Source: Chromera velia (Eukaryota; Sar; Chromeraceae). From it: DNA of 27,500 nt. The stretch lies in contig JAHBMJ010001299.1 in NCBI GenBank assembly GCA_018398765.1, forward strand, positions 5,001 through 32,500, given 5' to 3'. Below are positions 1-13,880 of the stretch, piece by piece. Each line of letters opens with the position of its first letter. Within the stretch, counting starts at the first letter, position 1. The notes beneath the pieces were generated by a model. It did no database searches and was not told the DNA's origin. It saw only the letters and a list, made by a program, of their open reading frames with translations. A program made the position numbers and the translations under genes.

Positions 1-86
1 TAGCTTCTCAAGATTGCGAATATCGATTATGATTTTTTTCATTTGTACACGATCTCAGGTTCCACGCCTACTTCATTCCTCTGCAG

Positions 87-1251
87 GACGCACAGGGTCG
101 CCTTGCATCCCCTCATCAAGGATGCAGTTTGTGCCCCGAAGAACAAAGTCGCATACGGTAGGCTGGTCATTTTTTCTGTCCTTCTTTCCTTCTTCTGGCC
201 TTCTGAAAAAAGGGGCAGAGAGGACGGAGGGAGAGAGGAAACAAGGATGCGTGCTTTGCTTTCTTTGTGAGGCGCTGTCTGTCTGTCTGTCAGCCAGGCT
301 AAATGAAAAATCAATGAGGTCGTTGCGAAAGGTCCAACCCTTCACGCCCTTTTCCTGCCCCCGATTGCTTTTTCTGACTGACAGGATTCGTCCCCTTCCT
401 GAGACACCTCTGGATTTCTGTGGACTCCACGCTCTTCCTCTGGTCAGTCTCTCTGCCTCTGTCTCCGTTTTTCTGTCCGTACCTGTCTGTGTTTTGTGGA
501 TCGGCATCCTTATTGGGCTGTCGCTTTCTCCTTTCTACAGAGAGGAGGAGAGGCGACCTGCACTTCTGCACGGCAATGCAACGAAAACTTTTTGTGGAGG
601 TGCGAGGAAGGGGGGGCGGATCGGTGACGTCCCTCTCTTTCTCTCATTCCCTCCAGGTCTCTTATGCTCATTGTGTCTTTCTCTGCTGCTGCCTTCCAGC
701 TGGTGGTTCGTGCGACATTTTGTTTTGTGTGCTTTCGCTCTGTCTCTTTTAGGCTTTTTCTGTCTGTCTTCCAGTCTTCCTTCCCCTCCCTGATAGTTCT
801 CCCCGCCGTTCTCTCTCTCTGCAGGAACTATCGCATGCCCGAGGCTGCACCAATCACCATGAAGACAGAAGCGGTGAGCCGAGTCTGATCGAGGAGACAG
901 TCCGGTTGTTTGTGCTTTGTTCTGCCCTGTCTTGCAACACTCCGCACATTTTCTTGTGTTACAATGGAAGTGGGCTGGCGTTCTTCTGATCACAGTTGAC
1001 CTTATGAGCTGTTCACATTTTGTTTTCCGCATCTCTCTCCTCTTATTTCTCCTATGACCTTACGAAAGCTTGTGGCCAGAAGGACCTCACATGCACCCAC
1101 TGATTGTCACGTCACTTTTGTCGACGGAACAACTTTGTCTAAAGGCTTAGGGGAATCTTCATTCTCCATAGCGATGGATGCACGAGAGGAAGAAAAAAGC
1201 CCTGCGATTGCATGGTGTGTGTGTGTGTGTGTGTGTGTATTAATATATATG

Positions 1252-1293
<42 letters not shown>

Positions 1294-1664
1294 CAGAACA
1301 TTTTGTGCGGCACCGTCGTCGTCCCTCGACCCGGGGTCTTCGCATCAGACGTCCACTTTCTTCTTGTGGCCGTGACCGAGAGGGCAATCGAAATCAGAGG
1401 TTGGCGCTCTAAACTTTTTATGTTGAATTCTTAGAAGTGCTCATTTTGATAGGACTTCCTGCTTGTGGATTCTGCCCTCCCAGCGCATTCCTTCTCTTCA
1501 CTGAAGGCACACAGACCCGAACGGATAGATAAACAGCACCCTGAATTTCCTCTCTCTGCTCCTGGCAAAAGAGAACTTCCCGCATGCCTTTGCAGTTTTG
1601 GCAGTATTGGGCCTTCGGCCATTACAGACGCCTGCCCTGTTTGTCAATTCTCCCAATCGAATCA
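87..1664 (+). CDS. NUP155: Nup155 exons 1-5 of this window: first beta-propeller blades
   Basis: Five short exons join without a phase error. Exon 87-157 follows a CTGCAG acceptor and ends in phase 1 (THRVALHPL... to AYG). Exon 385-442 supplies FVPFLRHLWISVDSTLFLW, the family's 'W-x-T/S-x-D-x-x-L/I-F-x-W' blade signature. Its last two bases join the first base of exon 825-873 to restore Trp, followed by NYRMPEAAP. Exon 1297-1399 (NILCGTVVVPRPG..., FLLVAVTERAIEI) corresponds to the 'ILAVGLVKPK...HLLVLAT' blade of human Nup155. Exon 1596-1664 (VLAVLGLRPLQTPALFV) continues it. Introns are 83-423 bp. The third intron ends in a (GT)n(AT)n(GT)n block that runs directly into the CAG acceptor. Confidence 0.8.
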
Positions 1665-2851
1665 GTGAGTGCACTGAGGCGTCTGTCTGCCTCACATTCT
1701 CTCTCTCTCTCTCACTTTTTGTTTTCTTGTCTTGCCGCACTGCTTGCAGGGCTGACCCTTGCTCCCGCGGTGTCGGAATCAGGCCTTCACGGTGGTGGTG
1801 CGACCGCAACCCCCCCCATCGGTGGCGGCGCCTCCTTCCAGACCCCCACACGGCCTCCGCCTAGGACGCCCTTTGGCTATCCGAGCACAGCCTTCGGTCA
1901 GGGTGCAGCGACGGGAGGCAGAAGTGGAGGGAGTCTGTTTAGAGAGCGGCGGTCGCAGTCTCCTGGAGGGGGACGGGGGCAGGGACTCGGCAGCCGGAGG
2001 AGAACACCTGCAGCAGCGACACCATTCACACCCCAAGGAGGCACAGCGCCCCTGAAAGCCCGGCGCTTTGTGTCGTCTCTTTTTGGTGCACCATCAAGTG
2101 TCCTTGGGGGACGGGGTGCGGCCCCTGGGTTGGAGCTTCGGTTTCTGCCTTATGTCGGGGTGGAGAGGGTGTCTGGTGATTTTAGGCGATGGAAGTGTGC
2201 GTGTGGGCTCGAGAAGGGGGGGAGGATGTTCGATGAGGTTGTGGGGAACGACGATGGTCACGCTTTTCTTCGGGCAAGAGGGGGTCAGTCGGTCGGTTAG
2301 AAATGAAATCAACCTTCCTTCCTTCCTTCCTTCCTTCCTGGGGTTCCTGTTTAGTTTAGCCATGTGTCTTGGCTCCTTCAGGTGTCTGAATTACGAGTTT
2401 GAACAGCATGAATGCAGAAATGAGAAAGCTTCGATTGAATGGAGTGGATGAGTTTGAGGGGCTCTTGTTTAGTCCCCCCTTGTGATGTTCATGCACGTGC
2501 TCAGTGGTTGTGTCTGACTTTCGACATGCAAGTCCATGGGTGGGCTTTCTGGTGCCCCAATACTTCTTTCTGTCCTTCAAGGAGTTGATGGCCTGTCTCT
2601 CTCACTTGACCTCTCTTCTGCTTTTCCATCCGCTTCTAAGCCCGCCTCCTTGCGCCTTTACCAGTACCATGCTGCCTCTGAGAGGCCTCTGCGCGCCTGG
2701 TCTGTCTGCATAAAAGAATGATAAAACTAAAAAAACAGGGTGCGTTCCGTCTCTCTGTGTCTCCGTACACCTCTCCTCTCCTCTCCTCTCTTCTCCCTGT
2801 AAGCAGACCCTGACCTGTACGAATTTGAGTATAGAAGGTCGCCGTCATGGT

Positions 2852-2895
<44 letters not shown>

Positions 2896-5515
2896 GTGCG
2901 TGTGTGTGTCTCTTGACGGAACCAAGGAATGGAAATATGATAGTGCGAATGGGGGTAGAGTGACGGGTCGAAGTGGGAAAAGGAGGAGACATGGCGAGAA
3001 GAGAGGAAGAACGGAATCAAAAATAAGGTAAAAGGGTGTCCCCAGAGGAGCCTGGCACCTCCCTGCATGCATTAATCGTGTTTGCGACTGACTGACTGCA
3101 AGTTGAAAGATGGGAGAGAAATCGCGGCTCGATCTCTTCTCTCTTGCTGCGCACGGTCCCTGAACAGGAAGGAAGGTATCGATATCGCATTTGCCCCCTC
3201 CCTGCTTTTGTTTGTTTGGTGTCTATGTAACAGCAGACCGTTCTATGATCACATACATGATCGATCGATGCAGGCTGTCGGGGCTGAGTGGGATCCGACA
3301 GTACCGTCCTGGTCGGTCAGCCGGAATGCGTGAATTTGGGTGTATGCATTTGAGTGAATTTCCCCGCTTCTTGTCTCTCTCCTCTCTGCCTGAACGATTG
3401 TCCTGTTAATTTTCTGTGTGGATGGATGGAGACATGCAGGGCGGAGTACACTTGTTTCCTTCCTCGGATAGGCAGCGCATCTCTGTGCAGACACACTTTT
3501 TATTTTTCCTTCCTTCTGTGACCCCGCTTTGATGCGTTTTGCCTTCCCACTTCTTTTTTTGTGCTTCCTTCCTTCCTGTCAGCTGACTGTGCTTCCTGCC
3601 TGACTGCAGGAGGGTGGTTGGGGGGAAGTGGAGGGGCGGCTCCTCTTGAATCGATCAAGTCGGTCAGGGTCTCTCCGGAGGGGGGGGAGAGGTGCAGGGG
3701 AGCATGCAACTCGTATACGACACAGGCACAGGTGCATACACATATGTTCTCTCCCCTCTCTCTTATACACACACATACACACATACATGCACATGAACAA
3801 GACGCACGACTAAACTGCTGTGCAGGCGACAGATGAATACACATGTGCACGTGATAGCAAAGCGCTTTTCAAAAATCAGAATTCGTCTTCTGCCGGAGGG
3901 ATTTCTGCAAAGCACGGAGATTGCTCTTAGTGGTAGCGTGAGAGCGAGAAAAAACAAACCTCTATCTCCCACCCTCTCTCTCTTTCCCTTCGCCCCCGCT
4001 TTCTCTGATTGTGTAATTACACATGCATATGCATATGAATGCACACACTCTCTTATGCGCTTGTCAGGTGCTACCCCTCGGAGTATATTTTGACTTCGGA
4101 CTCCAATTCCTGTCTGCGTCTGTGGAAAATATCCGAAAACTTCAAGAGCGAGGAAGCGGCAACAGCCACTCTGCCCTCCTCCTCCTCTGCCTCTTCAAGT
4201 TCCTCCTCAGGGTACTCTGCCGGGAATACTTTTGAGGCTCTTCGCAAGAGGCAGAAGAAGGCCTGGAACGTCTCGGACACAGGAGCAAGTCTTGCAGTGG
4301 CATTCCCCTCAGGAAACGGGAAGATCCCTCCGCAGGTGGAAAACGCGGCCCGGGCCCTGTACGGATCTTCCTCCCTGTCTGACGGGGGGCTTTTGGGTGG
4401 AGGGATCAACAGGGCGCTATCTCTTCTGTCTCTGGATCTGGGGGGGGGGCGGGATGCGAGCATCTCTCAGCATGTGGGAGTTCTCAAATCCCTCACTTAC
4501 GCAGACCTCACGAGAAGGTTTGTAGCTGCTTGTTTTCCGGTGTGGCGCCCTGTTTGCATTTATCTCGTACCGGAATCTCGGTCCCTCCCTCTTTCTCTTC
4601 CCAGATTCATTTTCGCTTGGAGTCGTGCTTCAATTGGTCTTCATGCCACATTCGTCCGTCCGTCCGTCCGTCCATTCGTTCGTTGCCTACAGTCGTCCTC
4701 TCAGCCTGCTTCTTTTCGTGTCTCTGGCCGTCCTTGCGGCATTTTCTTTCCGGTTGTTCCCTTCCGTGTCTGGATTCATGCATGCATGCAGGGCTGCCCT
4801 TGTTTTTGGCGACGGCGGGAAGACCGCAGTAGTCGCGGGTTCGCGCATCAAGATGCTCGAGTGTCTCCCCTCGCTGGATGGGGAGCTTCATGCGTGCATA
4901 GTGACAGACATCGGGGAGCGGGTGTTTTTGATTTTGTCCTGTGAGGACCCGGGGGGGCCTGGGGATCCTGAGAGGGGGGGGCATGGGTGGCCTGTAGCTG
5001 GGCGTGCTTTTTCGAGGGAGAGGGGGGGGTTCTTTGGGTTTTGGCTTGCGAACTTCGAAGGGGGTGGTGCGCCTATTTCTGGGGGTGCAAGTGGTGTGGG
5101 GTGTTGTGGGAATGGTGTGTTTCTTTTGGGAGCTGAGGAACGCGGTGGGACAACGAGCCGGGGGGCGGCGGGGGTCAGGGTGCTTGCTCGGGCTGTGCGA
5201 ACAAGGGCGGCGGCTGGGGGAAGGGGAGGCGGCGCGACGAAAGGGCGCGACCACGGTAGGTTTGTTTCTGCGTTGACTTTCTCGGGACTTGTTGACAGTC
5301 TTGTGGTAGAATTAATTTTAGATCTAGGAAGTGCGCAGTCCTGAAAAGACTGAATGAAAAAGGGAATATCTTCGTTTCTCCCAAAGTGTTGGGTCTGAGG
5401 AGCAGAGGAGTGTTGGGTCTCTCCTTTGTTGATGGAAAGAGTGCGGACAGCGAGAAGGATTGGTCCTGCCTGTGGAGTGGTTGGACGGACTGGCTTAATT
5501 GAATGGGGACTTTCC

Positions 5516-5558
<43 letters not shown>

Positions 5559-7398
5559 TGTCTGTGTCTGTGTCTGTGCAGAATTGCTGGAGATGAGTGG
5601 GACTCTCGGAGAGGGTCAGAGGAGGGTCCTGGCTCTGGGAGAGGAGACGGCCCTCGACTTCCACAAACCCCCTTCGGATCCTCAGGGGGCAGTCCCGGGG
5701 TTTTTCTTTGCGTTTCCTCGGAGACCCCGACTGAGAGTGCAGAGAGAGGGTCGGTCCGCCTGCAGTACTGTCGATCGATTGATGGCAGGAAAAGAAATGA
5801 GAAGCTGTTCATGCCCGGGACGTCTGTTGCTTTTCGTTTTCCTCTTTCGCCTCACCCCATGTGTCTCAACATATCTACATGTACTCTTTTCTTTCTTGAT
5901 TCCGTCTGTCTTTGCTTCCCCTCCATGCATCTTCTTTCAGGTATGACGGCTCTGTGGGGTTGTTATCGCAACTTTGTGAGTCTAGATGAAGACGGTGTCG
6001 ACATTCTGTCTCTCTCAGCGGGGTTTCTTGAGACTGGGGCGAGCAGGGGTGGGAGCTCTCCTCTGTACAAAAATATGTGGAGAGGAACGGGAAAGGGAAA
6101 GCCGATGTCTAGTGAGGAGGCTGCTCTGCTCTTGTTGCAAAGAGCTGCTGCACTTGGGTAGGCTTCTCTTCACCTCTTCTCTTTCCTCGAAGGCTTCTGT
6201 TTGTCCGTTCGTTGTTCTCTGTTTCCTCTTGTTCTATTGTTTCGTGGTCAGCCGAGGTTTCATGAGCTCTTGCATTTCGCGTTTTCGTTGTAACCCGTTC
6301 CTTTTTGGAAAGGTGCTTGTGGCTGTGCTTGGGGTTCACATGGGTCTTGGAGGAGCTCTCCGGGGCGACTTGCTGCGCTCCTCTTTCTTTTGTTCCTTCA
6401 TTCACGCACGCGCGCATGCATGCAGGTACACGGAGAGGGGGGCTTTGCAGGGAAGCGCCTCGGCGGTGTTCGACGACCTTTCTCCGAACATCGAAGACGA
6501 ATTTGCGAACCCGAGGGAGTATGAGAATGAAGAGAGAAGGGCGCTGTGGGTCAGGGGGGTGCACATTGCTGTTGCGATTGTTTTGGAACCGATTTGGGAC
6601 GTTCCTCTGTTGTTTCTCACGAGGGAGAAGGGGGCGGGGGGGGGGGGCGAACAGGGGGGCGGGGGTGTGGGTGGAAGCGGTGCATCTGGAGGTGCCGTCC
6701 GTGTGAGGTTGGAGTCGGAGTTGCTTGACAGAACCCTCGGAGTCCTCGCGTCTATCCTCGATGTGTTTGTGCCCCAAGCGAGAGACAAGACAGAGACAGC
6801 AAATCCAAGGTTGGTTGGTTGCTTGGTTGGTTGGTTGGTTGATTGGTTGGAAGGCGACGCGGATGTACGTCTGGCTGACGTGCGAAAAGAGAAGAAAACG
6901 TTTGGTCTATTGTGACCTTCATATTCTGCAGACAGATCGCCCGCTGTTCCATCTTGCTTGCTTCTCCGGTCGATGCGATTTACGAGAGAGAAATACACAT
7001 ATGTTCTGACTGAAAGCGCATGCATGCAAACATGAATTTTGCCGTCCAAATCCACCTGGGCTTCCTCTTCTGACATCTGCGTCCCGTTTTTCTGTTTCAA
7101 TGTTGGTCGGTCAGCTTCAATCGGAGATTTATCTCAGACTTATTTCTGACATCTTTCTCCCCTTCTGCATCCGAAAAAAAAGAGTTTTTGTACCCATTTT
7201 CTCTCCCTCTCGTTTGCTTCTCTTGCATGTGCAGATTTTTGAAGCCCAAGATCTGCGTCGCTGCCGAGCAGAGGGCTGTGGAATGCGGAACGAATGCGGC
7301 TGCACAAGTGAAGGGGGTAGTGGACGACAAAACACTAACTAAGGTGCGTAGCGGGGACACACACGCGCGCACACATAAGCACACACACACACACACAC

Positions 7399-7448
<50 letters not shown>

Positions 7449-10400
7449 ACACATACACACACACACACACACACACAAGTTCTTGTTGGAGAAAGACGCG
7501 AGTCCGTCGAGTTTTTCGCTTGCAGCAAGACCTTCCCAGAAGCGATTGAGAGCAACAATCAAAGCTGCATCATGCCTGTCTGCCTGCATGTCTGTGCATG
7601 TGCAGGTTTTTGTCTCAAGATGGATCCTTCGGGAGTCAGTGAGACTCCAGGATGCGGTTCTGCTGGTCGACAGGGTCCTGCAGGCTCTCTGCCTTCTCAG
7701 GGCAATTGCAAGGTTGGGAGGGAGGCAAGGAAGAGGACACACAGAGAAGTGAAGGCAGAAGTGGAAAGAAACACAGAGACGGGGCAAAAGGGCAGTGGAA
7801 AGCTCGTGGATGAGATTTTCGAATTTGAACCTCATTATTCGACACTCGTGTGCCTTCGCAAGCCCGAAGTTAGACCTTTTGCTTCTTTCTCAATGAATCG
7901 CTGTCTGGCCCCCTGCTAGCTGTACGGCTCGTTTGCTTGCTTGCTTGCTTGCTCTTGTCCATTCTGTCTTTTTCATCGGAGCTGTATATGTGCTTGAGTG
8001 ACCCCTGACTGACTCCTTTCAGGTTTCCCGGAGGAGGGTCCGATCTGTTGAGCAGTCCCGCAGCCGGTGCTGCGACGTCTCTTCTCCTCTCTGCCCCCCT
8101 GAGAGAAATCCTCACGTTGAGCGACCCTCTGGAGCTCCTGAAACCCCTGACGGCATCTCTTCTCCAGGGTGCGGCTGCGAGAGGGCACCTGGAGGAGCTT
8201 GCCTTCAGTCTGGCTGCCGAGTGTCCTCTCCTTCTTGCAGATCTCGATGACCCTGTGTTGGACTCCCTGGCCTCAAGGGGGGAGAACACCGGGAAGAATG
8301 TGTGTGCCCTCGTGGCTGATTTGAGACTCCAGAGAGCAGGGGCAAAGAAGGAAAAGGGAATGGGGGAGGCGTTCTTATCGGACTTCAAGACGCTGCTCAC
8401 TCGTCACACAGCGAGAAACGAAGTGAAGGAGGCTGTGCACAAAGCAGTCGATACCCACTGCAGCTCTGTGACGCAAGACAAGAACAGTCCGGGAGTTCCT
8501 GGAGGTGCGCCTGCGATTGCCTCCTGTTTCATTGAGATCCTAGGACAGTCCCTTGTGAATGCGGCGGAATCGAATGTTGAAGAGAATTTCTGGGACTGCT
8601 TTGCAACCATCTGCAGTGCTCTTTCCGTCCCTCCGTTCGAGGCAGAGGGAGGGGGGTACAGGGCCTCGACCAGAGGGGGGAATTGGAACAAGAGCGCGCG
8701 GGAGTTGTTTCGCGCCCTTCTTCTCTTCTTGGCGGATGAACCGGACCCTCTCCCCCCTCCTTCAACTCAACACCTGATCAGCTCTGCGCCCCCTTCCCTT
8801 CTTTCCCGAATACCCCGAATGATGCTAGTTCCCTCACTCACTCTGCCCAGAAATCTAGAGCAACGGATTGTGGATCTGATCAGTGAGGGCACTGACCTGA
8901 CTGCTCGTCTAGAAGAAGTCCCCCACGACAGGTCGCTGTTCTGCTCTGTCGGCCGTCGTTACTTTTGTCCCTTTTGGGCATCCGTCCAGTGGGTGGAGGT
9001 CCTTGAGGAGATCGCACTCAAGTCCAACAAATTGAAAGAGGTGGGTTTTCAAGAAGAAAAAAAAAAGAGAGTTTCTCAACTGGTGTGATTTCACGACCCA
9101 TTGCTCCTTGACGATTTTTTGTGTCTCCAGACCCGCCTCTCCCTTCTCTCTCTCTCCCTCTCTTGTGCCCTGCCTGGTGGTGTCCCTGTCTCTCGAACTG
9201 TTGTTCTCGTGTGCTTGCTTTAAAAATTCGCGACCTCACCTCACATTCCCTTGAATTGTGCGTACTGGTTGACCCCCTTTTCTGCTTGATTGTTGTATTG
9301 GATGCAGGCCATCGTGATTTTGTACGTCCACGCGTGTGTGCTCTCCACCCGCCCTGCCGAGGAATACACAAAGGAGTGGAGGGAAACAGTCCGCATTGCA
9401 GGAGAGAGAGGTACAGACACACAACTGCCCATTGCACCGAACTGCACAGGGGACGCAGTATCCAGAGAGCGTCTCTCTCTGAAGCGTCGCGTTGATGCGC
9501 TGAGAAAACTTGTGGTGAAGATTGAAGAACTCGAGAGAAGTCCCCAGGGACTCGGAGCACCTTCCGACATTTTCAGTCGTCTCCACGCGGTGCGCCACTT
9601 CAAGATGCCGACTCTCGAACAGATCTGCATCGATGCACAGCTGTGGAATCGTCGAGTCGCTGTGCAGGAGAGACTTTATGAAGTCCTGCTTCACCGAAAG
9701 GGAAACAACAGAGGTCAGAGAATGGAATGAACGGCAAAGGGGAAAGACACGAAAAAGAGAAGCGTTAGGTGTGGGGGTCGCGATAAGAGAAGAGCGAAAG
9801 AACGAGAGAAAGACAATGACGGAAGGGCCACGGGCAAAACAGAATACCTTTCTGCTGTGCATTTGCACCTACCGCCTTTTGTCTCTTTTGGAATTCTGTC
9901 TCTCTTTCCAGTTCCCTTCAGCATGACGGATGGGGGTCTCTCCTCTTCGCTTTGATGTGATTTGCAAGAAAACGTAAAGGTGCTCCTTTCTTCTTGAGAT
10001 GCAAGCAATGTGTCTGTCTCTCTGTCTCTCCTGATGATCAAACACGCCGTTGCAGCAACCCCACTGTTTTTTCAAACGCTCACGTGACCTGCAGATCTGG
10101 CTGCCGCACAATCAGAGCTCCACAGGCTGGAGGAGATTCTCCGCATTGATTACATCGAGCAAGAGGCCAAGCACGTGGGGCTCTGGGGGTTCTGTCTCCT
10201 CTCCTGGATCCTCAACGAAGTAGACGAGAAGGCAAAGACCTCACTCTCGGCTGGACGCCGGGCTAGTGGAACGGTCTGTGTGTCTGTCTGTCTGTCTGTC
10301 TCTCACTTTGCTCAGATTGGTTGCAAGGGTTATTTTCAGGTCATCGTGATACTGGCAAGGCAGGGAGAGGGTCTTGGCTGTCCGATGCGAATGTTTGAGG

Positions 10401-13400
10401 AATAAAGGAAGGCTGTTCTTCGATTGACTCTCTGTCCATTCCCTTTTGCCGTCGCACTTCGGTATTCCGCATGGATGGCTCATTTTGAGGCTCCAAGGAA
10501 TTCCCCTCCAATTCAAACCTCCACTGTACATTTCTCTCAGAGAAAGCGCGCCTGCATGTTTGCGCGTTTTTGTTTCGTTTGGTGTGTGCTCGCAGGGGAG
10601 GACGCTGGAGGAGATGCTGACAATTGACAAGAGGAGGCTTGGCCTTTTCTTGGATTACTTGACGAGAATATTCTTTGCACCCTCAAGCTCATCTGCGGCG
10701 TCGGACGGGGCAGTCGAGGGACCTCCCGGGAGTTCCGCCGCCTCCTCTGTTGGTATGGCGGCGGCGGGTTCTGCCTCAGGCGGCGGGGTCAGGCTGCCTG
10801 GGGCGGTGACGGCCAGAGGAAATCTGTTCCCATTCTTCTTTCCGGTCAGTCAGTCAGTCACTCACTCACTCACTCAAAAGGCGTTCTCAGAGAGAGGGAG
10901 AGAGAAAGAGAAAGAGGGAGAGTCTGTTCCCTTTTGAGGTCGAACTTCATTTTTCCGGCTTTCGGCACGAGGTTTCTTTTTTATGTTCGACAGACCCTCC
11001 GCGGCTGGCTTCCTTATTGGTCTGAAGGTCTGTTCACTCAAACCTGCTTTTCCCTTGCAATGCTTTGTTTGATCTTTCGAGAACAAAAGGAATGCAGAAA
11101 GTTTTCATTGCGTCATTTTGCCGTCTTCCATCCCCAAATCTTGAGTGAATGCAGGGGCGGGCGCGCGGTATCCTGAACTTTTTTGGGTAAGCAAGCATGA
11201 AAGATTTCTTTTTCTCGGCAGGGGATACGAGGGGGCATTACTGTCTTCGAGAAGCTACGTGTCACCGCATAAATTTTCTCTCCTTGTATGCGACAGGGAG
11301 AGAATGAAAGTGTTTGGTTTGTCTCAGTCATCATTTTGGCTTTGGCTTTCATCTGAATTCTAGTCAGTGAGTATTTGCGGAGTTCGCTGTTTGTGTGGGC
11401 ACGCGAGCTTCTGAGCTCTAAGGTGCATTGTTGTACTCATTCTGTTCTGTTGCTGTTGTCTCCTATACACACTATACACAGCGTCGTGCGGCATGGTTTT
11501 GTTCTTGGCGTGTGTATTCGTTTGCCGTTTTCCCTGCAGAGGAGGGGAAGCTGAGACAGACATCTGCTCTGTCGGTGAGAGAGGGTCCCCAAGTCAGTCT
11601 CTCAGCTATTCAGGCAGTCAATGGGTCCTTTCTTTGTCGGTTCTGTAACTTCTTTGCGGATTATTCGTTGGTCCATACAAGTATGTGGGGGATAGGGGGT
11701 GGGAAATCTTCGAGTTCTTGCCGGCGCCTCCGTCTCTCTCCACCTTTGCTGGCTCCCCTTCTTTTCTCTACGCACCCACTCACTCAATTGTGCGCCTGCA
11801 GAAAGAAGAAGTCTTTCTGGCACCGGACGTTCCGAATTCAGATCATCTGTGAGCAATGTGACGTTTCATTAGCAAACGATGATGTGTGCTTTCTCAGGTG
11901 ATCCTTTCTCCCTCCCTCTCTGTCTCGCTTTCTGTCTCTGTGCGTGTGCGTGTGCGTGTGTGTGTGTGTGTGTGCAGTTCCCGAGGAGTTGCCGACCTGC
12001 ATCGATATTTTCTTCAGACAACTCTCTGTCTGCCTAGCTCCAAAATCTGAGACTTCAGTAGTCCTCTTCAGACGACGAGACCTGTACTCTCATTTGAACA
12101 CTCAAAGGCCCCAACAGGCACCTGCTGCCCCGCCTCCCGCAGCTGCAGAACCCCCACCGCCTGCTGCAGCAGCGGCGGCAGCCGCCGCCTNNNNNNNNNN
12201 NNNNNNNNNNNNNNNNNNNNNNNNNNNNNNNNNNNNNNNNNNNNNNNNNNNNNNNNNNNNGGCTGCTGCTGCAGCCGCTGCGGCAGCCTCTCCTGAAGCT
12301 TCTGCAGAAAGAGGAGGGCAGAGACAGTGGCAATCTCCTTCACCCGGACCATCTTCGGCAGCCGCAGCTCCGTCCTCTTCCAACGCCCCACGAAGGCCCA
12401 GTCTCCGCCCTGCAGAACCCGAGATCGTTGCGAGCGACGCCCTCCACTTTCTGATTGTGGCCCTTGAGATGGTCAACTACATCTACCAGAACAGAGACAG
12501 GAGACGGTCCATGCAGAGCCCCACAGGGCACCACAGCTCAGCGTCGGGGGGAAGAACCATGAGCGCTACCGGGGCAGCATTACCAGAAATAACTCTCGAT
12601 GCGTGGGCTGCCTCGAGTGCTGCTAGGCGACGGTCGACGGTGAGGCAGCCGAGGAGTTTGAGTGAGTGGGCGTGGGCTGTTGGAGCGTGGCGTCGTTTGG
12701 TTGACGTGTCTGACATGGAGGCTTTTGACATTCTGTTTTCGACCAGACAGAAACTGAGGAGAGAGCTGAACCTGCAGCAGGGCCAGGCAAGCGCGTTGAG
12801 TCCAGACAGCAGCAGGGGGGCTCGTTTTAATTTCCACCAAACTCTGGTGAACCACATCAACCAGATGAGAAAACAAGAGCAAGAACAGCAGCAGGGAGGA
12901 AGAGGAGACATTCACATGACAGGAGAGGGCGAAGACCAAGAAGACCTGGTCAGAGAGGGCTTGCGGGAAAGAGTGCAGTGTTCGGGTGTGGTCATCCTCT
13001 TTTTTGTCCTTTAAGATAATAGATTGATGGCGAGTTGCCTTTCCTCTGTGCCTCAAGCAACGCATAGAGCTTTCTCGAATGTGCCCCTTGCCGATCAATG
13101 TTCCCGATTTTTATATGATTTGGGCATGAAGTGTTCTCTCGCTGTGGTTTGCAAGCAAGCGTCGTTTTGGAGTTTCATGAAGCCTCCCGTTTCCTGAATT
13201 CCTTCTCCCTCTCTCTTCGCTCTGCAGGCCCATCTTGTCCCCGAACTCTCAGACCTCGTTGATCACCTGGACAGAGTCATCGTGGAGGTCTGCTTGTTTG
13301 TTTCTTTTTCTGCCTGCTTGTCTGTCTGTGTGCTGTCCTGCCTTTTTTTTCGTTTCTTGACCTTCTTTCTGTTTCCGTCGTCGTCTCCCAGAGCGTTTCA

Positions 13401-13546
13401 CATGTCCTTCAGTCGGTCAGTCGGTCAGCGAAAGAAAAAGGCGTGAGCGTACCGATCTGCAGTGTTCATTCTGGGGCAGAATCAGTCTCAAAAGGGAAAG
13501 GTTACGTCTGAATCCGATATGATCCTCTGTCCTTGCCTTCTTTGGT

Positions 13547-13594
<48 letters not shown>

Positions 13595-13816
13595 TGTGTG
13601 TGTACCTTTCATGTGTGTGTCATAGTGCCATTCACTGTCGTCTCATTGCGGGGCTTTTCTGCCTCCCACCTGTCTCTTTCTGGCCTGTGCGCCCAACGGA
13701 GAGAGATGCAGTGGTGTCTGGAGCTGCTGGAGAAAAACAGGAGCGAGAGAGACCGTGAACTGAGTGCGGCTGCACGGAACAGTCCGAGCCCAGGCTTTGG
13801 TCAGCTTTTGTTTCGT

Positions 13817-13847
<31 letters not shown>

Positions 13848-13848
13848 C

Positions 13849-13880
<32 letters not shown>

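Noticed and set aside
545..599. Possible exon in the Nup155 gene (RRGDLHFCTAMQRKLFVE)
   Set aside because: It looked attractive beside the FLW blade motif. However, the exon at 385-442 joins 825-873 with a perfect phase and the expected W-N-Y, leaving no place for it.
4068..6157. Nup160/Nup120 identity for the large gene
   Set aside because: LRLWKI and the following strands first suggested Nup160. Earlier and later exons match Nup155 motifs in order and Nup160 does not.
7355..7478. CRISPR-like or satellite array
   Set aside because: It is a plain CA microsatellite, with no repeat-spacer structure anywhere in the window.
7335..7835. Cys/Val-repeat and His/Thr-repeat open frames over CA/GT runs (also near 1107-1434 and 11944)
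   Set aside because: These are translations of dinucleotide microsatellites with no other protein features.
11944..13014. Minus-strand and shifted frames over the alanine tract
   Set aside because: GC-rich triplet repeats and the Ns keep several frames open. Only the plus frame joins neighbouring exons and gives a helical protein.
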